DNA of 64,000 nucleotides, from NCBI RefSeq assembly GCF_014699035.1, contig NZ_JACXAA010000002.1:906909-970908 (forward strand), given 5' to 3'. Shown piece by piece: positions 9,716-17,519 of this stretch; the stretch's first letter is position 1; each line of letters starts with the position of its first letter. This stretch comes from Spirosoma validum (GTDB taxonomy: Bacteria > Bacteroidota > Bacteroidia > Cytophagales > Spirosomataceae). The translations under genes were made by a program, and so were the position numbers. The notes beneath the pieces were generated by a model, which worked only from the letters and a program-made list of their open reading frames with translations, did no database searches and had not been told where the DNA came from.

Positions 9716-10157
9716 TAACCACCAATTTATTGTCATCTGAACTCATTTAAGCAAATGATGAACTCACTTACCTTTAAGTTAGTTATAAGGCAGACAGTAC
9801 TTCCCGTCTTCTGAACACATCCTCCTTACGCGCTAACTTCATGGTTGTTTTTGTAAGTGACTAAACGAGTTTGCTTACAATCTTTGAACTCCCCCTTTTT
9901 AGCCTGTCCGGCATTGCCCAAACGTATTTCCCCATTCTTTGTCTAAACGAAATAACTAAGTTTCTTAATCGCTATCCTTATCAAACACATCTAAATCTTT
10001 CATTTTCATAAGGGGACCGTCTGTTGGTATTTTTTCGCTCGTTCTTCAGCTACAGGCCAGTTGTCGACTAGCGGTGACAGCATCAAAGCGACACTCGGTT
10101 CACTACTGCCTCGGCTTAGACTAATCCCTGATTCGGTTCAGAAAATGCCTACTGACC
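9716..10157. other. Intergenic region without a recognised gene
   Basis: About 440 bases between the fumarase hairpin and the HxlR regulator. No ORF with coding character, no strong hairpin and no exact promoter consensus was seen. It must contain the promoter of the lipid gene cluster. Confidence 0.4.
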
Positions 10158-10490
10158 ATGACACCAAGCGATTTCCATGAATCCGATTTTGAGCCTGATC
10201 TATCAATAATCAATAACGCCTTGTCAGTCATCTGCGGCAAATGGCGACTGTACATTATTCTGGTGCTGGGCGAGCAAACGCTTCGCTACACCAAACTGAG
10301 CGAATTATTACCTGGCGTTAGTGAGAAGGTTCTGGCTGGCGAATTAAAAGCACTCGTAGCCCTGGGCGTGATGAAACGAGTTCTATACGCCGAAATTCCA
10401 TCCCGAGTGGAGTATGCTCTTACCGAAAAAGGCATATTCGCTCTGCCCCAACTGAGACAGATACAACAAATCGGTCAATTATTTACCTAA
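10158..10490 (+). CDS. HxlR-family winged-helix transcriptional regulator
   Basis: 110 residues. It carries the HxlR family pattern: a cysteine just before GKW (VICGKWRLYIILVL, about 28-41), the recognition region RYTKLSELLPGVSEKVLAGELKAL and the beta wing SRVEYALTEKG. Members often sense electrophiles or redox state through the N-terminal cysteine and regulate the adjacent gene. The desaturase gene starts 10 nt downstream, so the two are almost certainly cotranscribed and the regulator probably controls this lipid operon (inference). Confidence 0.9.
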   Translation: MTPSDFHESDFEPDLSIINNALSVICGKWRLYIILVLGEQTLRYTKLSELLPGVSEKVLAGELKALVALGVMKRVLYAEIPSRVEYALTEKGIFALPQLRQIQQIGQLFT

Positions 10491-10500
10491 TTATTCTTAC

Positions 10501-11580
10501 ATGACAACCAAAGTTAAGTTCACTAATACAAGTCGGTCACCATTTTTTGCTACAGTCCGGCAACGGGTCGATGGCTATTTTACAGATAAGGCCATTTCTC
10601 CTCATGCCAATAGTGCTATGTGGGCGAAGGCACTCTTTTTTTTGGTTGGTTATGCTATATTCTATGGCCTGATTCTCTCCAATCAGTTTGGTCCCTGGAC
10701 AATGTTGGGACTAGCCGTTATCCTGGGGGTATTTGCGGCCTGCATCGGCTTTAACGTCTCCCACGATGCGTTACATGGTGCTTTTTCGGCCCATCCCTGG
10801 GTTAACAAACTGTTAGGTGGTAGCTTTTATTTATTGGGTGCCAACCCCTACGTCTGGAAAATCACGCACAACATCGTTCACCATACGTTTACCAACATAC
10901 CGGGCCATGACGAAGATATTGAGGTAGCGCCGGGGTTGGTCAGACTGGATCCAAACGAAAAACTTCAGCCCTGGCATCGCTATCAGCAATGGTATACGAT
11001 CCCCTTGTATTCACTGGCGTCGCTATCCTGGGTATTTCGGAAGGATTACGTCAAATTCTTTAAGAGTCGGATTGGTCATCACGACACGGCTGCGCACCCA
11101 CGACGTGAGCACTTTAAGCTATTCATGTCTAAAGGGCTTTACTACGTTTTCTTTTTGATTCTACCGTTTGCGGTGCTTAGTCTGGCCTGGTGGCAAATAC
11201 TGATCGGGTTCATTGTCATGCATCTGGCCGAAGGGTTAGTGCTGGGTCTTGTCTTTCAACTGGCGCACGCGGTAGAAGGCACTACGTTCCCGTTGCCCGA
11301 CGAAAAAGGAAACATGCAGGAAGCCTGGGCGATTCATCAGTTGCATACTACGGCCAATTTCGCGCCCCGTTCACCGCTGGCCGCCTTTATTTGTGGGGGC
11401 TTAAATCGCCAGATTGAACATCATTTGTTTCCTAAGGTCTGCCATATTCATTATCCGGCCATTACGGCTATAGTTAAAGATACGGCCCAGGAATTTGGCT
11501 TGCCTTACCTGGAGAATCGCAGTTTCGGCTCGGCGCTTTACTCTCATTTTCGTCTTTTAGAGACCCTGGGCAGGCAGTGA
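10501..11580 (+). CDS. Membrane fatty acid desaturase (acyl-CoA/acyl-lipid type)
   Basis: 359 residues with about four hydrophobic membrane segments (43-85 and 215-255). The three histidine boxes that bind the di-iron centre are intact: HDALH at 88-92, HNIVHH at 123-128 and QIEHH at 304-308. The QxxHH third box is the hallmark of front-end-type (delta-5/6-like) desaturases; there is no fused cytochrome b5 domain, so electrons must come from a separate donor. It would introduce double bonds into membrane acyl chains. It follows the HxlR gene by 10 nt and precedes a cyclopropane-synthase-like methyltransferase by 65 nt, together forming a membrane lipid-modification module. Regiospecificity cannot be read from the sequence. 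Confidence 0.93.
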   Translation: MTTKVKFTNTSRSPFFATVRQRVDGYFTDKAISPHANSAMWAKALFFLVGYAIFYGLILSNQFGPWTMLGLAVILGVFAACIGFNVSHDALHGAFSAHPWVNKLLGGSFYLLGANPYVWKITHNIVHHTFTNIPGHDEDIEVAPGLVRLDPNEKLQPWHRYQQWYTIPLYSLASLSWVFRKDYVKFFKSRIGHHDTAAHPRREHFKLFMSKGLYYVFFLILPFAVLSLAWWQILIGFIVMHLAEGLVLGLVFQLAHAVEGTTFPLPDEKGNMQEAWAIHQLHTTANFAPRSPLAAFICGGLNRQIEHHLFPKVCHIHYPAITAIVKDTAQEFGLPYLENRSFGSALYSHFRLLETLGRQ

Positions 11581-11645
11581 GAAACGTAGCCTGTATAAAT
11601 CGCAATTAATGAACTTCTCTTATTCATTTATATCCTCCTAGACGC

Positions 11646-12548
11646 ATGGCTTCTCAACAAGATCTCGATTTTACGTATACGACGATTGATAAAATCTTTC
11701 GCCTGAGCATGGGTCAGACGGGCGATTATAGTGGAGCTATGTACAATGGTGATTTTTCGCTTACTCTGGAACAGGCTCAGCGTCAGAAACATCAGTTTAT
11801 TGCCGATAGTCTGGGGGTAAAATCCGGTTCGCGGGTGTTGGATATGGGTTGTGGCTGGGGACCTTTTCTTCAATACATTAAAGACCGGGGAGCTAACGGA
11901 CGTGGGGTAACGCTCTCGCAGGGACAGGCTGAGGCCTGCCGCGCTAACGGTCTGACGGTAGACATTAAAGATTGTCGGCTGATTACCCCGGCTGATTACG
12001 GTACCTTCGATGCGGTTAGTTGTATTGGTGGTATGGAGCATTTCTGCTCGGTGGAACAGTATCTGGCAGGGCAGCAGGACAGTGTCTACGCCGATTTTTT
12101 TACAAAACTAAACGACTTGTTACCTGTTGGTGGTCGGTTCTATATGCAGACGATGGTTTTTGGGAAAAACATGATTCCTTTTGAGGAGATCACTGTGAAG
12201 GCTCCCAAAGATTCACCTTCGTATGCTCTGGCATTGATGATTGCCCAGTTTCCGGGTTCGTGGTTGCCCTATGGTCCTGAGCAGGTCATTCGTAACGCGC
12301 AGCCGCATTTTAAACTCGTTTCGAAAAGTAGCGGACGCCTTGATTATATTGAGACTATCGGGCAGTGGCGGAAGCGATTCCGGGCTTTTAATCTGGAAAA
12401 GTATTGGCTATATGCCTCGCTGTTACCCAAGTTATTGACCAATAAAGCATTTCAGGATTTAATCGCTGTGTTTCGGGTTAGTCCGAATCGGGTATGTTTC
12501 CAGCAGGAGACGATGGAACATTATCGGCTGGTATTTGAAAAAGTATAA
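11646..12548 (+). CDS. SAM-dependent methyltransferase, cyclopropane-fatty-acid-synthase-like
   Basis: 300 residues. The SAM-binding motif I VLDMGCGWG is at 64-72, preceded by YSGAMYNGDFSLTLEQAQ, which resembles the start of the CFA synthase/mycolic acid methyltransferase family (there typically YSCAYF...LEEAQ). Motif GGMEHFCSVEQY corresponds to the post-I region with the active-site glutamate. It is shorter than E. coli Cfa (382 residues) because the N-terminal lipid-binding domain is missing, similar to the mycobacterial enzymes. Its position directly after a desaturase suggests that it methylates or cyclopropanates the double bonds made by that enzyme (inference). A small-molecule methyltransferase of the same superfamily is the alternative. 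Confidence 0.85.
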   Translation: MASQQDLDFTYTTIDKIFRLSMGQTGDYSGAMYNGDFSLTLEQAQRQKHQFIADSLGVKSGSRVLDMGCGWGPFLQYIKDRGANGRGVTLSQGQAEACRANGLTVDIKDCRLITPADYGTFDAVSCIGGMEHFCSVEQYLAGQQDSVYADFFTKLNDLLPVGGRFYMQTMVFGKNMIPFEEITVKAPKDSPSYALALMIAQFPGSWLPYGPEQVIRNAQPHFKLVSKSSGRLDYIETIGQWRKRFRAFNLEKYWLYASLLPKLLTNKAFQDLIAVFRVSPNRVCFQQETMEHYRLVFEKV

Positions 12549-12612
12549 TCATTTTTTAGTAAGCTGATTGCTGCATTAGTACGTATTATCCAATGTCTCT
12601 TGCGTAGGGCTC

Positions 12613-12654
12613 AAAAGAAAAACGACAGACTGATCAGCCTGTCGTTTTTCTTTT
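12613..12654. terminator. Bidirectional terminator
   Basis: Arms 12613-12628 and 12639-12654 (AAAAGAAAAACGACAG and its complement) enclose a 10-nt loop. The A-run on one side and T-run on the other make it work for both the methyltransferase gene and the convergent cold-shock gene. Confidence 0.85.
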
Positions 12655-12673
12655 TAATGTATCCTAGATGGGA

Positions 12674-12865
12674 TTAAAGAATTTCTACGTCCACCGCATT
12701 AAGTCCTTTTTTCCCTTCAATTACATTGAACTTAACCTGATCATCCTGGCGAATCTGATCAATAAGACCGGATGCGTGGACAAAAATATCTGGTTGAGCG
12801 TCTTTGGGACTAATAAACCCAAATCCTTTGAGTTCATTGAAAAATTTAACTGTTCCTTCTTGCAT
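12674..12865 (-). CDS. Cold-shock-domain protein (CspA family)
   Basis: 63 residues, one cold-shock domain. RNP1 is KGFGFI (13-18) and RNP2 is DIFVHAS (26-32), both the nucleic-acid-binding signatures; the protein binds single-stranded RNA or DNA as a chaperone or antiterminator. The sequence begins MQEGTVKFFNELKGFGFI, typical of Bacteroidota CspA-like proteins. It is monocistronic with its own terminator. Confidence 0.95.
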   Translation of the reverse strand: MQEGTVKFFNELKGFGFISPKDAQPDIFVHASGLIDQIRQDDQVKFNVIEGKKGLNAVDVEIL

Positions 12866-13108
12866 AATCGATTATTTAATAAGTAAATGTACGTTTATTA
12901 ATTGGCCTATCCTATTGATTTTGAAAGTATTTTGATTTTAGTGGTAAAACGCTCCAGGCGATACAGATGAACTTAGCACGTATGTAGAAGTACTAAATAA
13001 GAGCTTGAAAAAGCCATCGATAAATATATCTCCGAGTTGTAATCTTTTTAAGCGCAAACGCGTTATAATAGTTAGGACGTTGTTGTGTGCGTGCTAACTG
13101 GCAGTCAA

Positions 13109-13621
13109 ATGCCCTGGCTTATGATTGACTCCCCGGATGCCGCCTGGACAAAGCAGCAACTAACTGAGCATCTTGCTCTGATAGCCCATCTTCTCCAGGC
13201 CAATGCCTTCAAGCCAGCTACTCCTTTTATAAAACAGAGCCAGATCAGTTGGATTGCGTTAATTGGGGCGGTTAGTGATCTGGTGAGACAAGCTTTGGTC
13301 GCTGGTAAACGCATCGACTTTACAGAAGAAGTAAATAGTGACGATGAGCGGCAGGACATTACCAGTTTACTCGATTCGATGCGTCAGTCTGCTTATGTAA
13401 GCAGTGATAACAACCTCGCTCGGCCTAATCTGACCATTATCTTTCCAAACCTCAATTATGTTTACGGCGTAGGGACTGGGTATTTCCCAAATGGTTTATT
13501 CTTTCGCTGCACCTACGAAAACGAACTGACTTTTTTTGTTGGGCGTGACCGTATTTTCTTTCATCGGCACCTTATGCGGGCTTTTATGGAGGCTCGTTGT
13601 TATCTGTTATCACTACCCTAA
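13109..13621 (+). CDS. Hypothetical protein, paralogue of the gene at 14433
   Basis: About 170 residues from the ATG at 13109; a GTG at 13085 would add eight unlikely residues and an ATG at 13121 is another option. The N-terminal half is helical (TKQQLTEHLALIAHLLQANAF), the C-terminal half beta-rich. It shares with the 14433 product the blocks AGKRIDFTEEV (there ADKRVEFLKDV), QDITSLLDSM (QDITSLVEWM), GTGYFPNGLFF (GTGYFANGSFF) and ENELTFFVGRDRIFFHRHLMRAF (DNELAFFIDDQRVYLNRHLRRAI). No known domain recognised. No signal peptide, so probably cytoplasmic. Confidence 0.7.
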   Translation: MPWLMIDSPDAAWTKQQLTEHLALIAHLLQANAFKPATPFIKQSQISWIALIGAVSDLVRQALVAGKRIDFTEEVNSDDERQDITSLLDSMRQSAYVSSDNNLARPNLTIIFPNLNYVYGVGTGYFPNGLFFRCTYENELTFFVGRDRIFFHRHLMRAFMEARCYLLSLP

Positions 13622-13744
13622 TTACGGTAGAGCTGTTCGCCTGATTCCCTTTGCTGTGTCTTACTCTTCTGCTAATGCTACAGATTAGCCTGAATAGAAG
13701 CGTTTATCTTATCATACTACCTACTCATTATTAATACGTCCCCT

Positions 13745-13915
13745 ATGAAAATGCCCCCGAAATTAACGGTTAAAGAACGTCAACTGGTTGCCCATCAATT
13801 GCTTGAGGCCTCTAAGAAGCCTTACCTGGTGCGTGACATGCCTCGTACGATCTTATATCTAACGGTCGAACAGGCCGCTAAACGGCAGGATTTGATTCCT
13901 CAGTTTGGCCGTTAA
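13745..13915 (+). CDS. Small basic hypothetical protein
   Basis: 56 residues: MKMPPKLTVKERQLVAHQLL at the start and QAAKRQDLIPQFGR at the end. It is rich in Lys, Arg and Gln and looks like two short amphipathic helices. ATG preceded by an A/T-rich leader. Its codon composition matches the neighbouring small genes. Family not recognised; a small DNA- or RNA-associated protein is possible but unproven. Confidence 0.5.
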   Translation: MKMPPKLTVKERQLVAHQLLEASKKPYLVRDMPRTILYLTVEQAAKRQDLIPQFGR

Positions 13916-13961
13916 CAGTACGCAGATAATCTTACAAACAGCGTATCCCGCCAATCTAGCC

Positions 13962-14177
13962 ATGACAATCATATTTAATTACTTATTTACCCCGACTAAC
14001 GAAGGGTTTAAAACCAGGCTTCCGGTCTGTATTCAGAAAGGCCCTTTGCTGCCAAAAGGCTTAGATCTTACGGTAGCGAACCTGAATGGGCTGGACATTG
14101 ATCAATGGGTTGGTAAAAATTTAGAGGTCACCATTCAGGAGGGCACGTACATGATTAGTGGACCAGTTGGCCAGTAA
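13962..14177 (+). CDS. Small hypothetical protein
   Basis: 71 residues from the ATG at 13962 (an upstream in-frame TTG at 13905 would overlap the preceding gene). The sequence MTIIFNYLFTPTNEGF, followed by LPVCIQKGPLLPKGLDL and DQWVGKNLEVTIQEGTYMI, suggests a small all-beta domain. No signal peptide, no recognised family. It lies 46 nt after the preceding small gene and may share its transcript. Confidence 0.5.
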   Translation: MTIIFNYLFTPTNEGFKTRLPVCIQKGPLLPKGLDLTVANLNGLDIDQWVGKNLEVTIQEGTYMISGPVGQ

Positions 14178-14237
14178 CGTATCGACATCAATTTTCATGA
14201 CCATTGGTAGTAAAGCAGACTAATTCAATAAAGCAAT

Positions 14238-14369
14238 ATGAATAATTACAATACGCAATTTATGGATATCCTAATTTGGGTGATTCAGATTGTTAACTGG
14301 CATAGTTTACCCGAGCGAATATTTCGTCCGGTCATTATACCTAACACAATTAGGGATGGGTGGGCCTAA
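14238..14369 (+). CDS. Possible very small protein
   Basis: An ATG-started frame of 43 codons (MNNYNTQFMDILIWVIQIVN to IPNTIRDGWA) with a central hydrophobic stretch that could be a membrane or amphipathic helix. It sits between two small genes on the same strand. Length alone does not support it; it could be chance. Confidence 0.3.
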   Translation: MNNYNTQFMDILIWVIQIVNWHSLPERIFRPVIIPNTIRDGWA

Positions 14370-14432
14370 CGGCTTCAATCAGTCTGGGCATACATATACA
14401 TACGTCCCAGGCTTTCACATTAGTAAAATCAC

Positions 14433-14921
14433 ATGAACATGGTAGATAATGCCAACTCCTTACAACGTCAGTTAACCCGGGTACATGTATTGCTGGATTC
14501 ACCCGTGTTCAATCGGGATTCGGCAGAAGATGGCCCCTGGAAAGAAACATTCATTGAGTTGATCACGCTCGTGCATGCAATACTACTTCAGGCACAGCAG
14601 GCGGATAAGCGAGTAGAGTTTCTGAAAGATGTTGGCGTAAACGGCAAGATCCAGGATATTACGTCTTTAGTCGAATGGATGTACAACCGTCTGCCCGGCT
14701 TAACGGCCGACAACATTGGTCAGCAGACAGACAATCGATTAAATCGATATTTCGACCAAGGAACGGGTTATTTTGCAAATGGCTCTTTTTTTACTGGCGA
14801 TTTTGACAATGAACTTGCCTTTTTTATTGATGATCAGCGAGTTTATTTGAACCGGCACCTCCGACGGGCAATTGATGAAGTAGAACAGTCTTTAAATGAT
14901 GTATCCCGTTCGACTTTGTAA
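14433..14921 (+). CDS. Hypothetical protein, paralogue of the gene at 13109
   Basis: 162 residues, no signal peptide. Helical first half (FIELITLVHAILLQAQQADK) and a conserved second half with GTGYFANGSFF and RVYLNRHLRRAI. The pattern of conserved blocks shared with the 13109 product (see there) shows a duplicated family within 1.5 kb, interrupted by three small genes. The acidic mean composition and alternating GxGYFxNGxFF(x)5-7NELxFF pattern are all that can be described; function unknown. Confidence 0.7.
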   Translation: MNMVDNANSLQRQLTRVHVLLDSPVFNRDSAEDGPWKETFIELITLVHAILLQAQQADKRVEFLKDVGVNGKIQDITSLVEWMYNRLPGLTADNIGQQTDNRLNRYFDQGTGYFANGSFFTGDFDNELAFFIDDQRVYLNRHLRRAIDEVEQSLNDVSRSTL

Positions 14922-14951
14922 TTACCTGGGATTAATTACATATTTTTACTT

Positions 14952-15311
14952 ATGACTAAACAAGCGTATATCGAACAAGTAGCTAACTGGGCTAGAATTC
15001 GTGGTTTTAGCGACATTCAGGCTAACGCAGAAGGCTATCAAAAACCAAACGGATATGGTCGCCAGCAGGATGGCCAATCCTTTATTCCAGATGTGACCGG
15101 AAGACAGTTTGACCACAAGTCCTATTTTGAAGTAATTCTTAAAACCACCGATCCGGACTATCTGGTCTCCAAACTGAAATTACTTTACCAATTAGCCTCG
15201 CTGAGTGGCGGGCAAGTGTACCTAATGGCGCCAAAAGGGCACTTGCCGTTTGCCCGTTCGATTGCTGCCAACAGCCGAATAACCGCCGAAGTGATCAATT
15301 TAGCCGCGTAA
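14952..15311 (+). CDS. Hypothetical protein, weakly nuclease-fold-like
   Basis: 119 residues. The order FIPDVTG, then SYFEVILKT, then a helix (DYLVSKLKLLYQLASLSGG) and VYLMAPKGHLPFARSIAAN resembles the core of PD-(D/E)XK nuclease-like proteins (acidic residue, E..K strand, helix, edge strand). However the E and K are three residues apart in EVILK rather than one, so catalysis is doubtful and the resemblance may be structural only. It starts 30 nt after the preceding orphan gene and probably shares its transcript. Family not recognised with confidence. Confidence 0.65.
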   Translation: MTKQAYIEQVANWARIRGFSDIQANAEGYQKPNGYGRQQDGQSFIPDVTGRQFDHKSYFEVILKTTDPDYLVSKLKLLYQLASLSGGQVYLMAPKGHLPFARSIAANSRITAEVINLAA

Positions 15312-15733
15312 TGTAAATACTGCATAAATTATCTCTGAACGCTTCTGCGTCTCATAGGCTCTATAATTCCCTAGTGATATTGGGTTTCTTAAAAGTCGGT
15401 ACGTGTGCTTTCAGGACCGCTGACTAGTTACGAAGCCTAATATCACAATACTGTTAGGTACTTCTTTCTCCAGAATCAGGCTTTATCGTACTGAGCAAAA
15501 ATTAAATTCCTATTAAACTTTATAGTATTCATAGATACTCTATTATAGGAATTTCAGCTTCGACAGTTGAAATTCTATTTGCATTATTTCAATACGATGA
15601 TAGAATTGAATTAATCTAAGCCTGTATACATCACTAATTTTCCTGGATGCATTTCCCGTATAGCGTTAGCTGTTTAAACGAAATTTGTTTAAACAAACAT
15701 TGGTTATACATTTGAAGCGCTATTACAAACACA
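15312..15733. other. Intergenic region carrying the efflux operon promoter
   Basis: About 420 AT-rich bases with no convincing ORF. The 3' end contains the paired GTTTAAAC palindromes described separately; the rest shows no recognised element. Confidence 0.4.
15672..15697 (+). promoter_or_regulatory. Candidate MarR operator (paired GTTTAAAC palindromes)
   Basis: GTTTAAAC occurs at 15672-15679 and 15687-15694, 15 nt apart. The second is embedded in the longer palindrome TTTGTTTAAACAAA (15684-15697). MarR proteins bind AT-rich palindromes of about this size, and the site lies 37-62 nt before the MarR start codon, where it would overlap the promoter. It therefore probably mediates autorepression of the efflux operon (inference). 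Confidence 0.6.
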
Positions 15734-16165
15734 ATGGAAAGTCAGTTCCGAAACGAGTACCATCGATTGATCATCAATCTGCACAAAACAGATGGATACA
15801 TTTTCAATCACTTTCAACAGAAGTTGTCTCCCTTTGATTTGTCGGTACAGCAATATAAGGCCCTTCGTCTGCTTGCACAAGCCTTCCCAAATAGCCTGTC
15901 GGCGGGCGAGTTGAAGGAAAAAATGACCGATATGAACTCCGATATGACCCGGCTAATTGATCGACTGGTGGCGAAGAATCTGGTTGTGCGCGAAGCCGAT
16001 CCAACGAACCGACGTCGCGTGAATCTGCGGCTGACGAATGAATCGAATCAGTTTGTCGAAAAGGTAGCCGTCGAATTCAAGGATTTTGAATCCATCGTCA
16101 GTCATCTGACCGATGAGGAAGCCCAAATGATGAATACACTACTGGATAAAATTAGAAATAAGTAA
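15734..16165 (+). CDS. MarR-family transcriptional regulator of the efflux operon
   Basis: 143 residues with the MarR winged helix: LSVQQYKALRLLAQA, the recognition helix region MTDMNSDMTRLIDRLVAKNLV (about 66-86) and the wing READPTNRRRVNLRLT. N- and C-terminal helices for dimerisation are present. The next gene (TolC) starts 1 nt after the stop, so the regulator is the first gene of a four-gene efflux operon. It presumably represses the operon until an efflux substrate binds, using the palindromes at 15672-15697 (inference). Confidence 0.93.
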   Translation: MESQFRNEYHRLIINLHKTDGYIFNHFQQKLSPFDLSVQQYKALRLLAQAFPNSLSAGELKEKMTDMNSDMTRLIDRLVAKNLVVREADPTNRRRVNLRLTNESNQFVEKVAVEFKDFESIVSHLTDEEAQMMNTLLDKIRNK

Positions 16166-16166
16166 T

Positions 16167-17498
16167 ATGAAAAAGTACGTAATGAGTGTCGGATTAGTGC
16201 TGGCAGGCTTAGGCCTGACGATTGCACAACCGGCACCAATCGTAATGCCCCTGAATAAAGCCGTTCAACAGGCTTTGCAGAACAACAAGGGGATTAAATT
16301 AGCCGACTCGCGTACGCAGGCTGCTGAAGCCCGGCTACAGGAAACTAAAGATCGTAGCTTACCTACTGCCAACGCGTCTCTGGCCTATTCGCGCTATAGC
16401 CTGACTGGACCATTTTCATTGGGGCAGGGAGATGATGGGAAAGCCTTGTTTGGAATTCCAGCTGGTGCATTTAATGCGACAATGGGGGGTGCCACGATCA
16501 GCAAAGAAATTTTTGGCGGCTTTGCCGAAAAATCAGCTGAGAAGTCGGCAGAATTGTTGGCAAAAGCCAGCCATCTTGATGCCCATCGGAATCGTTCGGA
16601 GCTGGTTTATACCGTAACGGATGCCTATTATAACATCGTTAAACTAGCTCGGTCAATTGGTGTGATTGAGCAGAATATTAAGCAGTTTGACGAACGGGAG
16701 CGGGAAGCGCAAAACCTGCAAAAAGAGGGCGTTGTAACGGCCAATGAGGTATTGAAAATTCAGTTGCAGAAAAATAATTTGAACCTGAGCCGCTTACAAG
16801 TTGAGAAAGCCCGCCAGACGGCCCTTTATAATTTCAATTTGCTTATCGGACTACCCGATAATCAGACGATTGCAATTGATACGTTGCTGACCAATCCGAC
16901 AACCGTTACCGAACCTCTGAATGTATTTTTAGATAGGGCCGTGCAGACTCGTCCGGAAGTAGAAGCGAATGAATTACGGGTACAGTCGGCTCAGGAAATG
17001 TTACGTAATACGAAAAGTGTCATGTATCCGCATCTGGGCGTATCAGCGGGTTACAATTACATTAACCCAACGGCCCGTGTCATTCCGGAAGCCAATTCCT
17101 TTATCAGTGCCTGGAACGTAGGCTTAGGAATCAGTTATAACATCGGTTCGCTGTATAACATAAAGGGCAAACTGCATAGCGCCCAGAATGCAATTGATCA
17201 GGCAGGTATACAGAGTCAGTTGCAAAATGATCAGATCCGCTCGGAAGTTGTTACGTCGTATAATAATTACCAACTGGCACTGGAGCAGCAAAACGTAATC
17301 CGCACAGCAGTTGGGCAGGCGCAGGAAAACTACCGCCTGACGGAATCCCGTTTTCGTAACGGACTAGTCGGTTCGACTGATTTACTGGAAGCCAACAGCT
17401 TCTTATTGCAAGCTCAACTGAATGTTATCAACGCAACCGTAGACGCACAACTGGCCTATCAGCGCCTGTTGAAAGCTACGGGTAGTAATCTCAATTAA
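16167..17498 (+). CDS. TolC-family outer-membrane efflux protein
   Basis: 443 residues with a signal peptide (VMSVGLVLAGLGLTIAQ). Two repeated OEP halves (about 30-230 and 245-435) with long coiled-coil helices (AEARLQETKDRSLPTANASL; QAQENYRLTESRFRNGLVGS) and the family motif LLEANSFLLQAQLN. It forms the outer-membrane channel of the tripartite pump with the next two gene products. The start overlaps the end of the MarR gene region by design (1-nt spacing), indicating translational coupling. Confidence 0.93.
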   Translation: MKKYVMSVGLVLAGLGLTIAQPAPIVMPLNKAVQQALQNNKGIKLADSRTQAAEARLQETKDRSLPTANASLAYSRYSLTGPFSLGQGDDGKALFGIPAGAFNATMGGATISKEIFGGFAEKSAEKSAELLAKASHLDAHRNRSELVYTVTDAYYNIVKLARSIGVIEQNIKQFDEREREAQNLQKEGVVTANEVLKIQLQKNNLNLSRLQVEKARQTALYNFNLLIGLPDNQTIAIDTLLTNPTTVTEPLNVFLDRAVQTRPEVEANELRVQSAQEMLRNTKSVMYPHLGVSAGYNYINPTARVIPEANSFISAWNVGLGISYNIGSLYNIKGKLHSAQNAIDQAGIQSQLQNDQIRSEVVTSYNNYQLALEQQNVIRTAVGQAQENYRLTESRFRNGLVGSTDLLEANSFLLQAQLNVINATVDAQLAYQRLLKATGSNLN

Positions 17499-17519
17499 TT
17501 CCTGTTTCGACTTACAATC

